This document shows positions 34,909 through 42,138 of a DNA stretch of 53,866 bases, piece after piece. Source of the stretch: JBCCAG01 sp050330955 (lineage in GTDB: Bacteria > Cyanobacteriota > Cyanobacteriia > CAKZMO01); the NCBI GenBank assembly GCA_050330955.1, contig JBHJHJ010000037.1, positions 1 through 53,866 of the forward strand. The letters run 5' to 3'. The notes beneath the pieces are model-generated. The model was given only the letters and a program-made list of their open reading frames with translations. It did no database searches and was not told the origin of the DNA. Each line of letters starts with the position of its first letter. The first letter of the stretch is position 1. Both the position numbers and the translations under genes were made by a program.

Positions 34909-36156
34909 TTAAGAGGCTATAGCGCCGTAGTCAAGCAGGTTTCGGTAGTTGGCATGGGATTTTATCAAAGTCGGCTCCAAGTCAAACAGCGCAATAAATA
35001 AGTCCAAAAGATGCTCATTGAGGGCCAGCCGTTTGAGGGAGGCCATCGAAAAGCTCAGCGGTTGCGAGTCGGGCTGAGACCTTTGCAGGCTGGCTTTGGC
35101 TAGATTCAGGGCCATCAAGCTGGCGTTGGCATGGGTATCGATGGCGTCAGCAGAACGCGCTTGGCAGTGGGCGAGGCCGGTGTACTGGCGGGCATCGCGG
35201 AAGATAAACTCAATTTGGAAGCGGGCGGTGTAGCACTGGTAGAGGAACAGTGGGTCGATTTCAGTGTCAGTAGAGAACAAGACGACATAGCGCCTTTGGC
35301 CTTTGTGCTCCTTGAGGAGGTAGGCTAGACGGACTTTGCGCTTGAGGCTGACAGACCAGACCACCGCGCTGTAGAGACTCACCCCCTCTTCCAATTGGGC
35401 AACGAACGCAAAGCGACTGGTGTCAGTGAGGTCCACCTTGCCGTCGTAGCGGCGCGGTGCGCCCCTTCCGGCGTAGGGACCGTCATAGAGGTACTTGAGG
35501 TTGGCATCACAGCGCAGTTTGCCAATGGCATCGAATCCCAGTTGTACCACCCCGCTCACCCACTTGTACTTGCTGTAGAAGCCATCGGCGACCACGTAGC
35601 GTACCCAGCTTGGAAAGAAGCTCATGCAGTAGGCCAGGTGAGCCAGATAGAATTCTATCCGGTTCCCCTTTGTTGAACTTGCCTCAGCCTTGGATTTTGA
35701 TGAAGTGCTCAGACCCGCTTCAGTTTGCTGGGCTGAGAGGGTATAGCCGGTGTTTTGCACCATATCGACGATGGCCACTACCGACAGCTCCAGCCCGCGC
35801 TCGGCCCGCTGCGTTTTGCCGTTGTAAAACCAGTCCAAGCCAGGGGTATGCTGGCCGCTCTTCTCAATGAAGGTACAGTCCACCACCGCAATTTGAGCAC
35901 TCTGCTCTGGTCTGACCTGCTCAATGAGGCTCTGGTTCAGGCGCTCAAAGCCGTATCCTCGCTCAAAGTGGCGGCGGTAGCTGCGCTCTGACAAGCCGCT
36001 GTAGCGACTGAGGTTGGTGTAGTTCACCTTCCCGCACACCACGAAGATGCTTGTCATCAGCGTCAGCAGAAACTGCTTTTGAGGTTTGTGAAATGGCCTG
36101 CTGTCTCCAGCAGACCGGTTAGAATCTGTGTAAAGCTGTCCATCGGTGCGACCCAT
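34909..36156 (-). CDS. IS4-family transposase, probable 5' frameshift
   Basis: A 415-residue frame with a DDE transposase. The first Asp is in VVDCTFIEKSG, the second in RYVVADGFYSK and the Glu in the exact IS4 signature Y(2)R(3)E(6)R, read as YTARFQIEFIFRDAR. The part after residue 22 (FHKPQKQFLLTLMTS) looks authentic, but the first 21 residues do not. A better N-terminus, MDSFTQILTGLLETAG, is encoded in another frame from an ATG at 36143, so a one-base indel near 36090-36105 probably broke the gene. It may be inactive. Terminal inverted repeats and a target duplication were not resolved. Confidence 0.82.
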   Translation of the reverse strand: MGRTDGQLYTDSNRSAGDSRPFHKPQKQFLLTLMTSIFVVCGKVNYTNLSRYSGLSERSYRRHFERGYGFERLNQSLIEQVRPEQSAQIAVVDCTFIEKSGQHTPGLDWFYNGKTQRAERGLELSVVAIVDMVQNTGYTLSAQQTEAGLSTSSKSKAEASSTKGNRIEFYLAHLAYCMSFFPSWVRYVVADGFYSKYKWVSGVVQLGFDAIGKLRCDANLKYLYDGPYAGRGAPRRYDGKVDLTDTSRFAFVAQLEEGVSLYSAVVWSVSLKRKVRLAYLLKEHKGQRRYVVLFSTDTEIDPLFLYQCYTARFQIEFIFRDARQYTGLAHCQARSADAIDTHANASLMALNLAKASLQRSQPDSQPLSFSMASLKRLALNEHLLDLFIALFDLEPTLIKSHANYRNLLDYGAIAS

Positions 36157-36179
36157 TCGTTACAGTTGCACTTTATACG

Positions 36180-36400
36180 GTGGACGGCTTTCCTCCTACT
36201 CCCCAGCAAAACTGTCCGGACTATTGTGAGTCGGTGAAATACTCCTTTGGTACACTCAAGAGCAAGTTGATTCATCCCACAGCTTTTCTAATCAGAGCTG
36301 CTGCTAAGACGACTATCGCCAAGTGGATTGAGGTATTCTATAACCGGCAAAGGTTGCACTCAATCCATTGGATACTAGTAATTGTTCAACCTAGTAGCCA
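36180..36400 (+). pseudogene. IS3-family transposase remnant (OrfB C-terminus)
   Basis: The frame read from 36180 contains YSFGTLKSKLIHPTAFLIR and AKWIEVFYNRQRLHS, which matches the end of the rve integrase core of IS3-type OrfB proteins (the classic FYN-RQR-HS ending). The first two catalytic acidic residues and the rest of the gene are missing, and the C-terminal LGY-type ending is altered. It is a dead fragment. The reading frame also overlaps the start of the IS4 copy's upstream flank. Confidence 0.7.
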
Positions 36401-36630
36401 GTCGGCATCATCAAAGGCAGAAATGCCTTGACGCTTGGCAGTATTGACCAGGGAGCGCACCTGGGCAAACAGCTCAGCTCCTTAATCAGAGCGAAAGCCG
36501 TTAGTCACCTTGCGAAACACCTCGCTCCAGCGCAGTGCCTGCTCACTACTATTGTTTGTGGACGGCACTGTCTCATCTTCGAGGAAATACAAAGGTGATC
36601 ACGAATCTTACGCTTATGTTTACCTTGTCA
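36391..36630 (-). pseudogene. IS66-like transposase remnant (C-terminus)
   Basis: On the minus strand the translation contains FLEDETVPSTNNSSEQALRW, VFRKVTNGFRSD, a stop, then GAELFAQVRSLVNTAKRQGISAF. This matches the C-terminal part of IS66-type transposases (PTNN-EQ-LR, RK-TNGFRS-WGA). The stop codon replaces the expected residue before GA, and a frame change near 36600 breaks the upstream part. Only about 70-80 residues remain, so it is inactive. Confidence 0.65.
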
Positions 36631-36640
36631 AACAATTATT

Positions 36641-36787
36641 ATGATCCACATTGTCTATAGCCGGGCATCACCTAAGCAGATGCGTCAAATGTTAGAGAAT
36701 CTGGGAATCTACATTAAACTGGCTGTGGATATTGAACGCCGGATTCTAGCCGATAACCCGCTGGTTGCGGTGTTTCAACAAAAGTAG
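36641..36787 (+). pseudogene. Truncated DUF5674-like gene
   Basis: A 48-codon frame beginning MIHIVYSRASPKQMRQ and continuing LGIYIKLAVDIERRILA resembles the first half of the small DUF5674 family. After ILA, where the family goes on with a conserved glycine-rich GGGELHADCE-type segment, this copy instead has DNPLVAVFQQK and stops. It is therefore probably a fusion or truncation at the edge of the insertion region. An active role is unlikely. Confidence 0.5.
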
Positions 36788-36829
36788 GGCAAAGAAGCCG
36801 GAGCTCTTTGCCCTAACAGGGGTCTTACG

Positions 36830-38530
36830 CTAGAACCTAAACACCGTTCTAAACGCCGCAATCACCGCCGCATCGTTATCTGAATCCTGCTGCGGCGCCG
36901 TCAGCACGATTACACCCGGCGTCAGCGAGATATTATCCGTCAGCTGATACTTAAAGAAAGCATCGATGTGGAACGGCACATCCTCCGAGAAATCCGGATC
37001 CCCGGGCACATCTAGGTCTGTCAAGTAGGGCTCCGCGCCAAACACCAGACCGCCCAAGTTGCCCTCACCGAATAAATCGGGGAAGCCTAAAATGACGCCG
37101 TAGGTAAGCTGCCGGGCATCCCCTAGGCCAATCAGTCGGGCATCATTGAAGCCTGCAAAGCCGCGAATGTCGAAGTTTTGAGCCACTCGAAAGTACACCT
37201 CAGCGCCGTAGGTATTGCTGGTCACGGGTGCGGAGGTCACCTCAGACGGTAAACCTGAGGAGGGACTGAGGTTACCCAGGGGCGTGCCCGTTGCCCCGAA
37301 TAGAGCCCCGATATCGGAGGTGCGGTGGCTGTTGGCGTAGGTCAATGCAAAGCTGATGTCATCGGTAGGTCTGAAGGTCAGCTGCCCCAGGGCGGAGTAA
37401 CCGCCGTTGAACAGGCCCACTCCGGGAGACGGGTCTTGCGGGTCGCCGAAGCTGATGTAGCCTGCCGAAACTTCGAGGAAGTCCGCTGGGTTGTAGGTAA
37501 AACCAACGCCGGTTCCGCCGATGCCCAGCCGGTAGATGGGGTTTCGCTCAGCAAACTGGCTGAGGGAGCCGTTGGCGCCGCCCCCAGCCTCGAAGCCGGG
37601 GTTGAGGGTGTCGGTGTAGAAGTGGTGGGCAGCCAGGCTCGCCATCACCACGGTCTCTAGATCATCGGTAATCGGGAAGCCGTAGTGGAGTCGATCTAGA
37701 ATAATGTCGTTGTTGGCAATGGGCGGAACGTCAAAGGCAAAGCGGCCTTCGTTGGTGCCCAGCTCATCGGCAAAGGCATTGCCAATGCTGGATGTGGTCA
37801 GGCGGGTAATCAGGCGATCGCGGCCGGTGAAGCTGGTGAAAAGCTGTAGCCGCACCCGGTCTTGGAAGACGGTTACCGCGTCGCTTTCGGTTTCGTTAAA
37901 GGCGTCCGCAATCAGGAAGGCTACCTCACCCTGTAGCTTTGTAGTGGTGGAGAACTGGTTGGCTTCTAGCTCAGCGGTACGGGCTTCGAGGGAATCCACC
38001 CGGCCCCGCAGGGTGGCCAAATCTGCGGCAAACTGCTGCTGCAGCCGGTTTAGGGTGGCGATGTCCTGCTGATTGAGCTGGATCTGGTCTAGGTTGGCAG
38101 TGATGTTGTTGAGGCAGGCGTTGAGGCCTGCTGCAAACTCGTAGCGGCTCATGGCGGTGAAGCCGCGGAAGGTGCCGTCGGGGTAGCCCGCAATGCAGCC
38201 GTAGCGGGCGATTAGGTTCTGCAGTGCCTGAAACGCCCAGTCGGTGGGCTGCACGTCAGAGAGCTGGGAGACCGAGGTCACCTGACTCATGCCGCTAGCA
38301 TCAGCGGACTCCTCCTCGGGCGCCATCAGGTCTAGGACACTGGTTGAAACGCTCGCGTCGCTTTCGGTGTCTGCGACGCGCTCAGTCTCTGCGACGCGCT
38401 CAGTCTCTGCGACGTTTTCGGTGTCTGCGACGTTTTCGGTGTCTGCCGCGATCGCAGGCCGCGCAAGCCCTGGAAGACCAAACGCTATGGCGCTGAGGAG
38501 CGCTAGGCTCCGGCAAAGTCGTATCGTCAT
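36830..38530 (-). CDS. SLH-domain outer-membrane porin (iron uptake porin type)
   Basis: About 566 residues. A signal peptide (MTIRLCRSLALLSAIAFG to cleavage near ARPAIA-AD) is followed by an acidic hexapeptide repeat (VADTEN/VAETER, six copies at about residues 28-60). An SLH domain (VTSVSQLSDVQPTDWAFQALQNL, YGCIAGYPDGTFRG) binds peptidoglycan, then a short coiled coil, and an OprB-type beta-barrel to the terminal phenylalanine. Such porins span the cyanobacterial outer membrane; some transport iron. The ATG at 38530 fits the signal peptide; the ATG at 38608 adds 26 residues. The repeats come from an 18-bp tandem array. Confidence 0.9.
   Translation of the reverse strand: MTIRLCRSLALLSAIAFGLPGLARPAIAADTENVADTENVAETERVAETERVADTESDASVSTSVLDLMAPEEESADASGMSQVTSVSQLSDVQPTDWAFQALQNLIARYGCIAGYPDGTFRGFTAMSRYEFAAGLNACLNNITANLDQIQLNQQDIATLNRLQQQFAADLATLRGRVDSLEARTAELEANQFSTTTKLQGEVAFLIADAFNETESDAVTVFQDRVRLQLFTSFTGRDRLITRLTTSSIGNAFADELGTNEGRFAFDVPPIANNDIILDRLHYGFPITDDLETVVMASLAAHHFYTDTLNPGFEAGGGANGSLSQFAERNPIYRLGIGGTGVGFTYNPADFLEVSAGYISFGDPQDPSPGVGLFNGGYSALGQLTFRPTDDISFALTYANSHRTSDIGALFGATGTPLGNLSPSSGLPSEVTSAPVTSNTYGAEVYFRVAQNFDIRGFAGFNDARLIGLGDARQLTYGVILGFPDLFGEGNLGGLVFGAEPYLTDLDVPGDPDFSEDVPFHIDAFFKYQLTDNISLTPGVIVLTAPQQDSDNDAAVIAAFRTVFRF
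38362..38446 (-). repeat. 18-bp tandem array inside porin gene
   Basis: Four to five copies of an 18-bp unit, as GCGACGCGCTCAGTCTCT twice and GCGACGTTTTCGGTGTCT twice (plus-strand reading), encode the acidic repeats V-A-(D/E)-T-E-(N/R) just after the signal peptide. The unit length is a multiple of three, so expansion or contraction keeps the reading frame. Confidence 0.8.
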
Positions 38531-38756
38531 TGTTTTTGTATCCTCACACCTACGAATATTAAAATCGTCTGTTGGCAGCGCGTCCTGGGGCGTACGCCCA
38601 CAGCGCATCCCAACGCTTTAATCTGCAGAAGAAAACTTAGCAACTATTTACTCAGAGAAATGGTGCGATGGATACAAAACTACAGGACGACTTGTAATTA
38701 CTCGAACGCAGTGATGCAGGATTTACATCTGAAATGACATCTACAGCTAGGACAGC

Positions 38757-39578
38757 ATGACGGGCCAAATCCAGCTTCACCACCGGCAGCAGGGCAGCGG
38801 CCCTGTCTTGCTGCTCTTGCACGGCTTTATGGGAAGCGGAGAAGATTTTGGCCCAGCGGTACGCCATTTGCGCGCAAGCCACACCTGCTTCGCCCTTGAC
38901 CTACCTGACCACGGACGCACCCAATTAGCCCCCGGGGTCACCTATTCCATGGCCAATGTCGCCACGGCCATCTTGGACTGGCTTGCCCCAATAGCCCCCA
39001 CTCCCTGCAGGCTTGTGGGCTACTCTATGGGGGGACGGCTGGCGCTTTACCTAGCCCTGGTAGCCCCCGAGCGCTTCTCCCACCTGGTGCTAGAGTCTGC
39101 CTCTCCTGGCTTGAAGACCGCAGCAGAGCGGCAGACCCGCATCGCCCAAGACGAGGACCGGGCGCGGCGGCTTGCCCAAAACTTCGAGGGGTTCCTGCAA
39201 CGGTGGTACCGGGCCCCTCTATTTCAAAACCTGTCCCAGCAGCCAAGCTTCGAGGCCGTGCTGCAGCGGCGGCGACAGAACAATCCCAAGGCCTTGGGGC
39301 GATCGCTCCGCTGTTTAGGCACTGGGCAGCAGCCCTCTCTCTGGCCCCGCCTGCCCAACCTCACCTTACCGACCCTGCTGATTACCGGCGCGCAAGACAG
39401 CAAATTCTGCGCCCTCAACGCCGAAATGGCAGCCCAAATTCCCAACGCTCACTGGGTGAACGTGCCAAACTGCGGCCATACGGTGCATTTAGAAGACCCG
39501 GAGCGGTATGCTAGGGCGATCGCCGCTTTTGTAAACGACAGTGCAGCCCCAGAATCATGCTGTTCTGGCGCTGGGTGA
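38757..39578 (+). CDS. menH: 2-succinyl-6-hydroxy-2,4-cyclohexadiene-1-carboxylate synthase
   Basis: A 273-residue alpha/beta hydrolase matching MenH, which eliminates pyruvate from SEPHCHC in menaquinone/phylloquinone biosynthesis. The catalytic serine is in VGYSMGGRL, the acid in GAQDSKF and the histidine in NCGHTVHLEDP; LLLHGFMGSGEDF near the start and LDLPDHGRT are typical. In cyanobacteria the pathway makes phylloquinone for photosystem I. It is divergent from the porin gene (226 bp spacer). The next gene's best start is 83 bp past its stop codon. Confidence 0.88.
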   Translation: MTGQIQLHHRQQGSGPVLLLLHGFMGSGEDFGPAVRHLRASHTCFALDLPDHGRTQLAPGVTYSMANVATAILDWLAPIAPTPCRLVGYSMGGRLALYLALVAPERFSHLVLESASPGLKTAAERQTRIAQDEDRARRLAQNFEGFLQRWYRAPLFQNLSQQPSFEAVLQRRRQNNPKALGRSLRCLGTGQQPSLWPRLPNLTLPTLLITGAQDSKFCALNAEMAAQIPNAHWVNVPNCGHTVHLEDPERYARAIAAFVNDSAAPESCCSGAG

Positions 39579-39660
39579 GGCCTTCGCGATAAGCGATTGC
39601 CCACAATGGCCTTATTTATCGTTACGTTGGGTAATGGTGACCCTAATTCAGGTAACGCCC

Positions 39661-41529
39661 ATGACCTCAGAACCCCGCCGCCCCGACCCCGCAAGCGAAG
39701 ACGTTGCCCCATCCCTCAGCGATCGCTACACCGCCTTTATCGACCTGATTATCGACAACACCCTTAAGGGCAAGGTCCGCTCTAAAGAATACGTCTATAA
39801 CCAGCTGGTCAAAAAGCTGCGGCTGGGGACGGGGGAAATCTTTGAGCGGTGTTTGCTGGTGCGGCGGGGCGCCATTGATCAGCAGCTTGAGGTCCAAAAA
39901 GACGCGCTTAAGCGGGCCAAAATCGAGCGGCAGAGCAAAGCGCTGCGCGCCTTGGAAGACGCCTGGGCCAAATACCAGCAGGGCCAGCAGAGCAAGAGCG
40001 CCAGCAGCGAGGCCGTCAACCAGCTCAAGCAGGCCCCAGAGGGCGATCGCCTCTGCGTGCTGGCTCAAATCTTAGACCCCAATCAGACCAACGCTTTTGA
40101 TTACCGCCGCATTGAGCTGCTGGCCCAGGAGCTGGCCCAAGTGCCGGCGGCTGGCGACGCCGCCGTGGTAGATGCGCTGCACCGCATTGCGGCAGGCCTC
40201 AAGCAGGGGCTTACCAACTACACCGCGCTTCAGCCCCATCTGCTGGGCTGGCTCTACGAGAACCCCCGCGCCGTGGGCTTCACCCAGTCCAGCGTAAGCG
40301 CCAATAACCCCTGGAACTACTGGGCCCGCCACGTTGACCGCCCCCTACCGAAGATGCTGTTCGAGGCCCAGACCCGCAACCAGTCTGCCCGCACCCTCGC
40401 CCAGCAGGCCTCAGACCTGAGCGCCTGGGTGGAGCTGATGGTATTGCTGCGGGGGATTCAGAGCAGTCTTGTAGAGTGGTTCGACCAGCAGCCCTACAGC
40501 GCTCAGATGGGCCGCAACCTGTCCGCCTCCACCTTTCTGGCCTTCGCCATCATCTGGTGCGAGCTCAGCGACGGCTTCGGGGGGCGCTCCCCTAGCCTGT
40601 CGAGCGCCTGCTTTCAGATGGCGCTACAGATTCTGCGCCGGTTTGCCCAGCGCGACAGCTTCCCGCTCTACGGCGGCATATTTGTTTCCTTCTCTGGGGA
40701 GAGCTTCCGCAGCACCATTGCCTACCTCGACCAGCCCTTGAAGGCGATTGAAAAGACCCAGGAAAAGGCGAGGATTCTGACGATTTTGGGCTACTCCCAG
40801 CAGTGGGTGGGCAACCGCAAGCAGGCCAGGGAACTTTACGGCGAGGCTTTGGAGCTGGCGCGGCAGGCCTCAGACCGAACCTGCGAAGTGGCGAACCTCA
40901 ACCACCTCAGTCGCCTCAGCCTGGGACAGCGGGACTTTGCTGAGGCAATTAACTTGGGGCAGCGGGCGCTACTGCTGGCCCGCCAAACCGGGGATGCCCT
41001 GGGGGAAACTAATGCGATCGCCAACCTGGGTTATGCAGAGGTGCGCCAGAGTCAACAGCAAGAGCACCTCACGGCTTTGGTCCTAGAGCCCGTCATTCAG
41101 CGCCTAGAACGGGGGCTAGCGCTGGCGGAGAAACATAACGATGTGCTGTCAGGGCTATTCTGCTGTCTAGGATTGGGCAATGCGCACCTAACATTAGAGC
41201 AGGCCGGTACGGCAAAACCCTATCTAGATCGCAGTCTTGATGTTGCGGTTCGAGCGGGAAGCCTGGAGCTAGAAGGGCTGAGCCATGCGGCGCTGGCCGA
41301 GGCCCGCTATCAGCTTCGTCAGCTTTCGGAAGCTGTGGTTCCGGCCTGCATCGGCCTCTATTTGCTGGAAGAGACCAAAGCCCCAGAGCGTCAGCAGGTC
41401 GCCAACTTAGTGGCCCTACTCAAAGGGCAGTTGGGGGAGCGTTTCAGGCAGATTTTGCAGCAGCAGCGATCGCAGCTGGTGGCGCGTATCAGCGTGGAGG
41501 GGTATGAGGCCCTGTTAGAGTCGCAGTAG
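39661..41529 (+). CDS. Helical TPR-like protein, function unknown
   Basis: About 622 residues. The first half is charged, with a coiled-coil-like stretch near residues 60-110. The second half has TPR-like helix pairs (ARILTILGYSQQWVGNRKQARELYGEALELA, VANLNHLSRLSLGQRDFAEAINLGQRALLLA, AIANLGYAEV and others). Such architecture serves as a scaffold; no enzymatic motif is visible. The start ATG at 39661 precedes MTSEPRRPDPAS; a longer frame from 39541 overlaps menH. It is on the same strand as menH, and one transcript is possible. Confidence 0.72.
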   Translation: MTSEPRRPDPASEDVAPSLSDRYTAFIDLIIDNTLKGKVRSKEYVYNQLVKKLRLGTGEIFERCLLVRRGAIDQQLEVQKDALKRAKIERQSKALRALEDAWAKYQQGQQSKSASSEAVNQLKQAPEGDRLCVLAQILDPNQTNAFDYRRIELLAQELAQVPAAGDAAVVDALHRIAAGLKQGLTNYTALQPHLLGWLYENPRAVGFTQSSVSANNPWNYWARHVDRPLPKMLFEAQTRNQSARTLAQQASDLSAWVELMVLLRGIQSSLVEWFDQQPYSAQMGRNLSASTFLAFAIIWCELSDGFGGRSPSLSSACFQMALQILRRFAQRDSFPLYGGIFVSFSGESFRSTIAYLDQPLKAIEKTQEKARILTILGYSQQWVGNRKQARELYGEALELARQASDRTCEVANLNHLSRLSLGQRDFAEAINLGQRALLLARQTGDALGETNAIANLGYAEVRQSQQQEHLTALVLEPVIQRLERGLALAEKHNDVLSGLFCCLGLGNAHLTLEQAGTAKPYLDRSLDVAVRAGSLELEGLSHAALAEARYQLRQLSEAVVPACIGLYLLEETKAPERQQVANLVALLKGQLGERFRQILQQQRSQLVARISVEGYEALLESQ

Positions 41530-41540
41530 ACCAATCATAT

Positions 41541-41666
41541 TTCATAAGCGATCTAGGAACGTCATAGCTCATAGCAGAACTATGAGGAAGTATGGGGAGC
41601 CGAGTCTATTTCCGAATAGGTTACTGACAGCAACAAAATGTATAGCGATACTAAATCGCTTATGAA
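41541..41666. repeat. Inverted repeat, 15-bp arms around 96 bp
   Basis: TTCATAAGCGATCTA (41541-41555) and TAAATCGCTTATGAA (41652-41666) are inverted copies with 14 of 15 matches. They bracket about 96 bp with no gene. Together with the adjacent long hairpin this could be a MITE-like element or the end of a decayed one. No target duplication was confirmed. Confidence 0.45.
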
Positions 41667-41673
41667 CTGTGAA

Positions 41674-41712
41674 TTGAAAGGAGGGGCGGGCTGCGCCCGC
41701 CCCTCCTTTCAA
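41674..41712. terminator. Strong 18-bp hairpin
   Basis: TTGAAAGGAGGGGCGGGC (41674-41691) is followed by TGC and its exact reverse complement (41695-41712), giving an 18-bp stem. On the plus strand AAAATC follows, and on the minus strand AATTCACAG, so a true U-tract is lacking. It lies 144 bp after the TPR-like gene and next to the possible pseudogene on the minus strand. It could end transcription from either side or be part of a dispersed repeat. Confidence 0.5.
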
Positions 41713-41958
41713 AAATCACGCAGGATTGCTATAGCTATGTTGTTGTTATCTTTCTTGAGCTGCGCGTTTGCCTGTTCTAGTTCAGCCTGTTCAGCCTGCA
41801 GCCGGCCCAGCTTCTTTTCCGCCTGGCTGCGTATCTGGCCATAGTAGCGGTTGTTGTGGCTCAGGTCTGAATTCTTGTTGACAAGCGAGTCCACCAGTTT
41901 GGCCGCACTCGGATTCGCCTTTTAAGGCATGGCTGATATAGTGAAGGGCCACAATCAT
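41709..41958 (-). pseudogene. Possible frameshifted small coiled-coil gene
   Basis: A 61-residue frame (41709-41894) ends in a charged coiled coil (SQAEKKLGRLQAEQAELEQANAQLKK). Upstream, in another frame, ATG at 41958 begins MIVALHYISHALKGE, which runs toward the coiled coil. Joining them with one indel near 41900-41915 gives a plausible protein of about 80 residues. I do not recognise a family. It lies in a 600-bp stretch without other genes. Confidence 0.35.
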
Positions 41959-42138
41959 GGGGCTACCTATGGTTATCGCATTTGGAGCTGCGAAATCTAC
42001 TGTAGCGGCGGTAATCTCTCCTCACTCTTCAAAAGCGAACCCTAAGAAAAGCTAACAACGGCATATCCCAATCAAAAACGCAGTACGCTTTATGGAAAGT
42101 AGCTCTGGCTACCGACCCCATTAGCGCTTTTCCCTCCG

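Larger units (their letters stand above)
34860..36640. mobile_element. Insertion-sequence graveyard
   Basis: An IS4-type element copy (34909-36156) is followed by fragments of an IS3-type transposase (plus strand) and an IS66-type transposase (minus strand), with no intervening core gene. The fragments overlap in the 36.18-36.63 kb segment. This indicates repeated insertion and decay between the sulfotransferase gene and the SLH porin gene. Exact element ends were not found. Confidence 0.6.
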
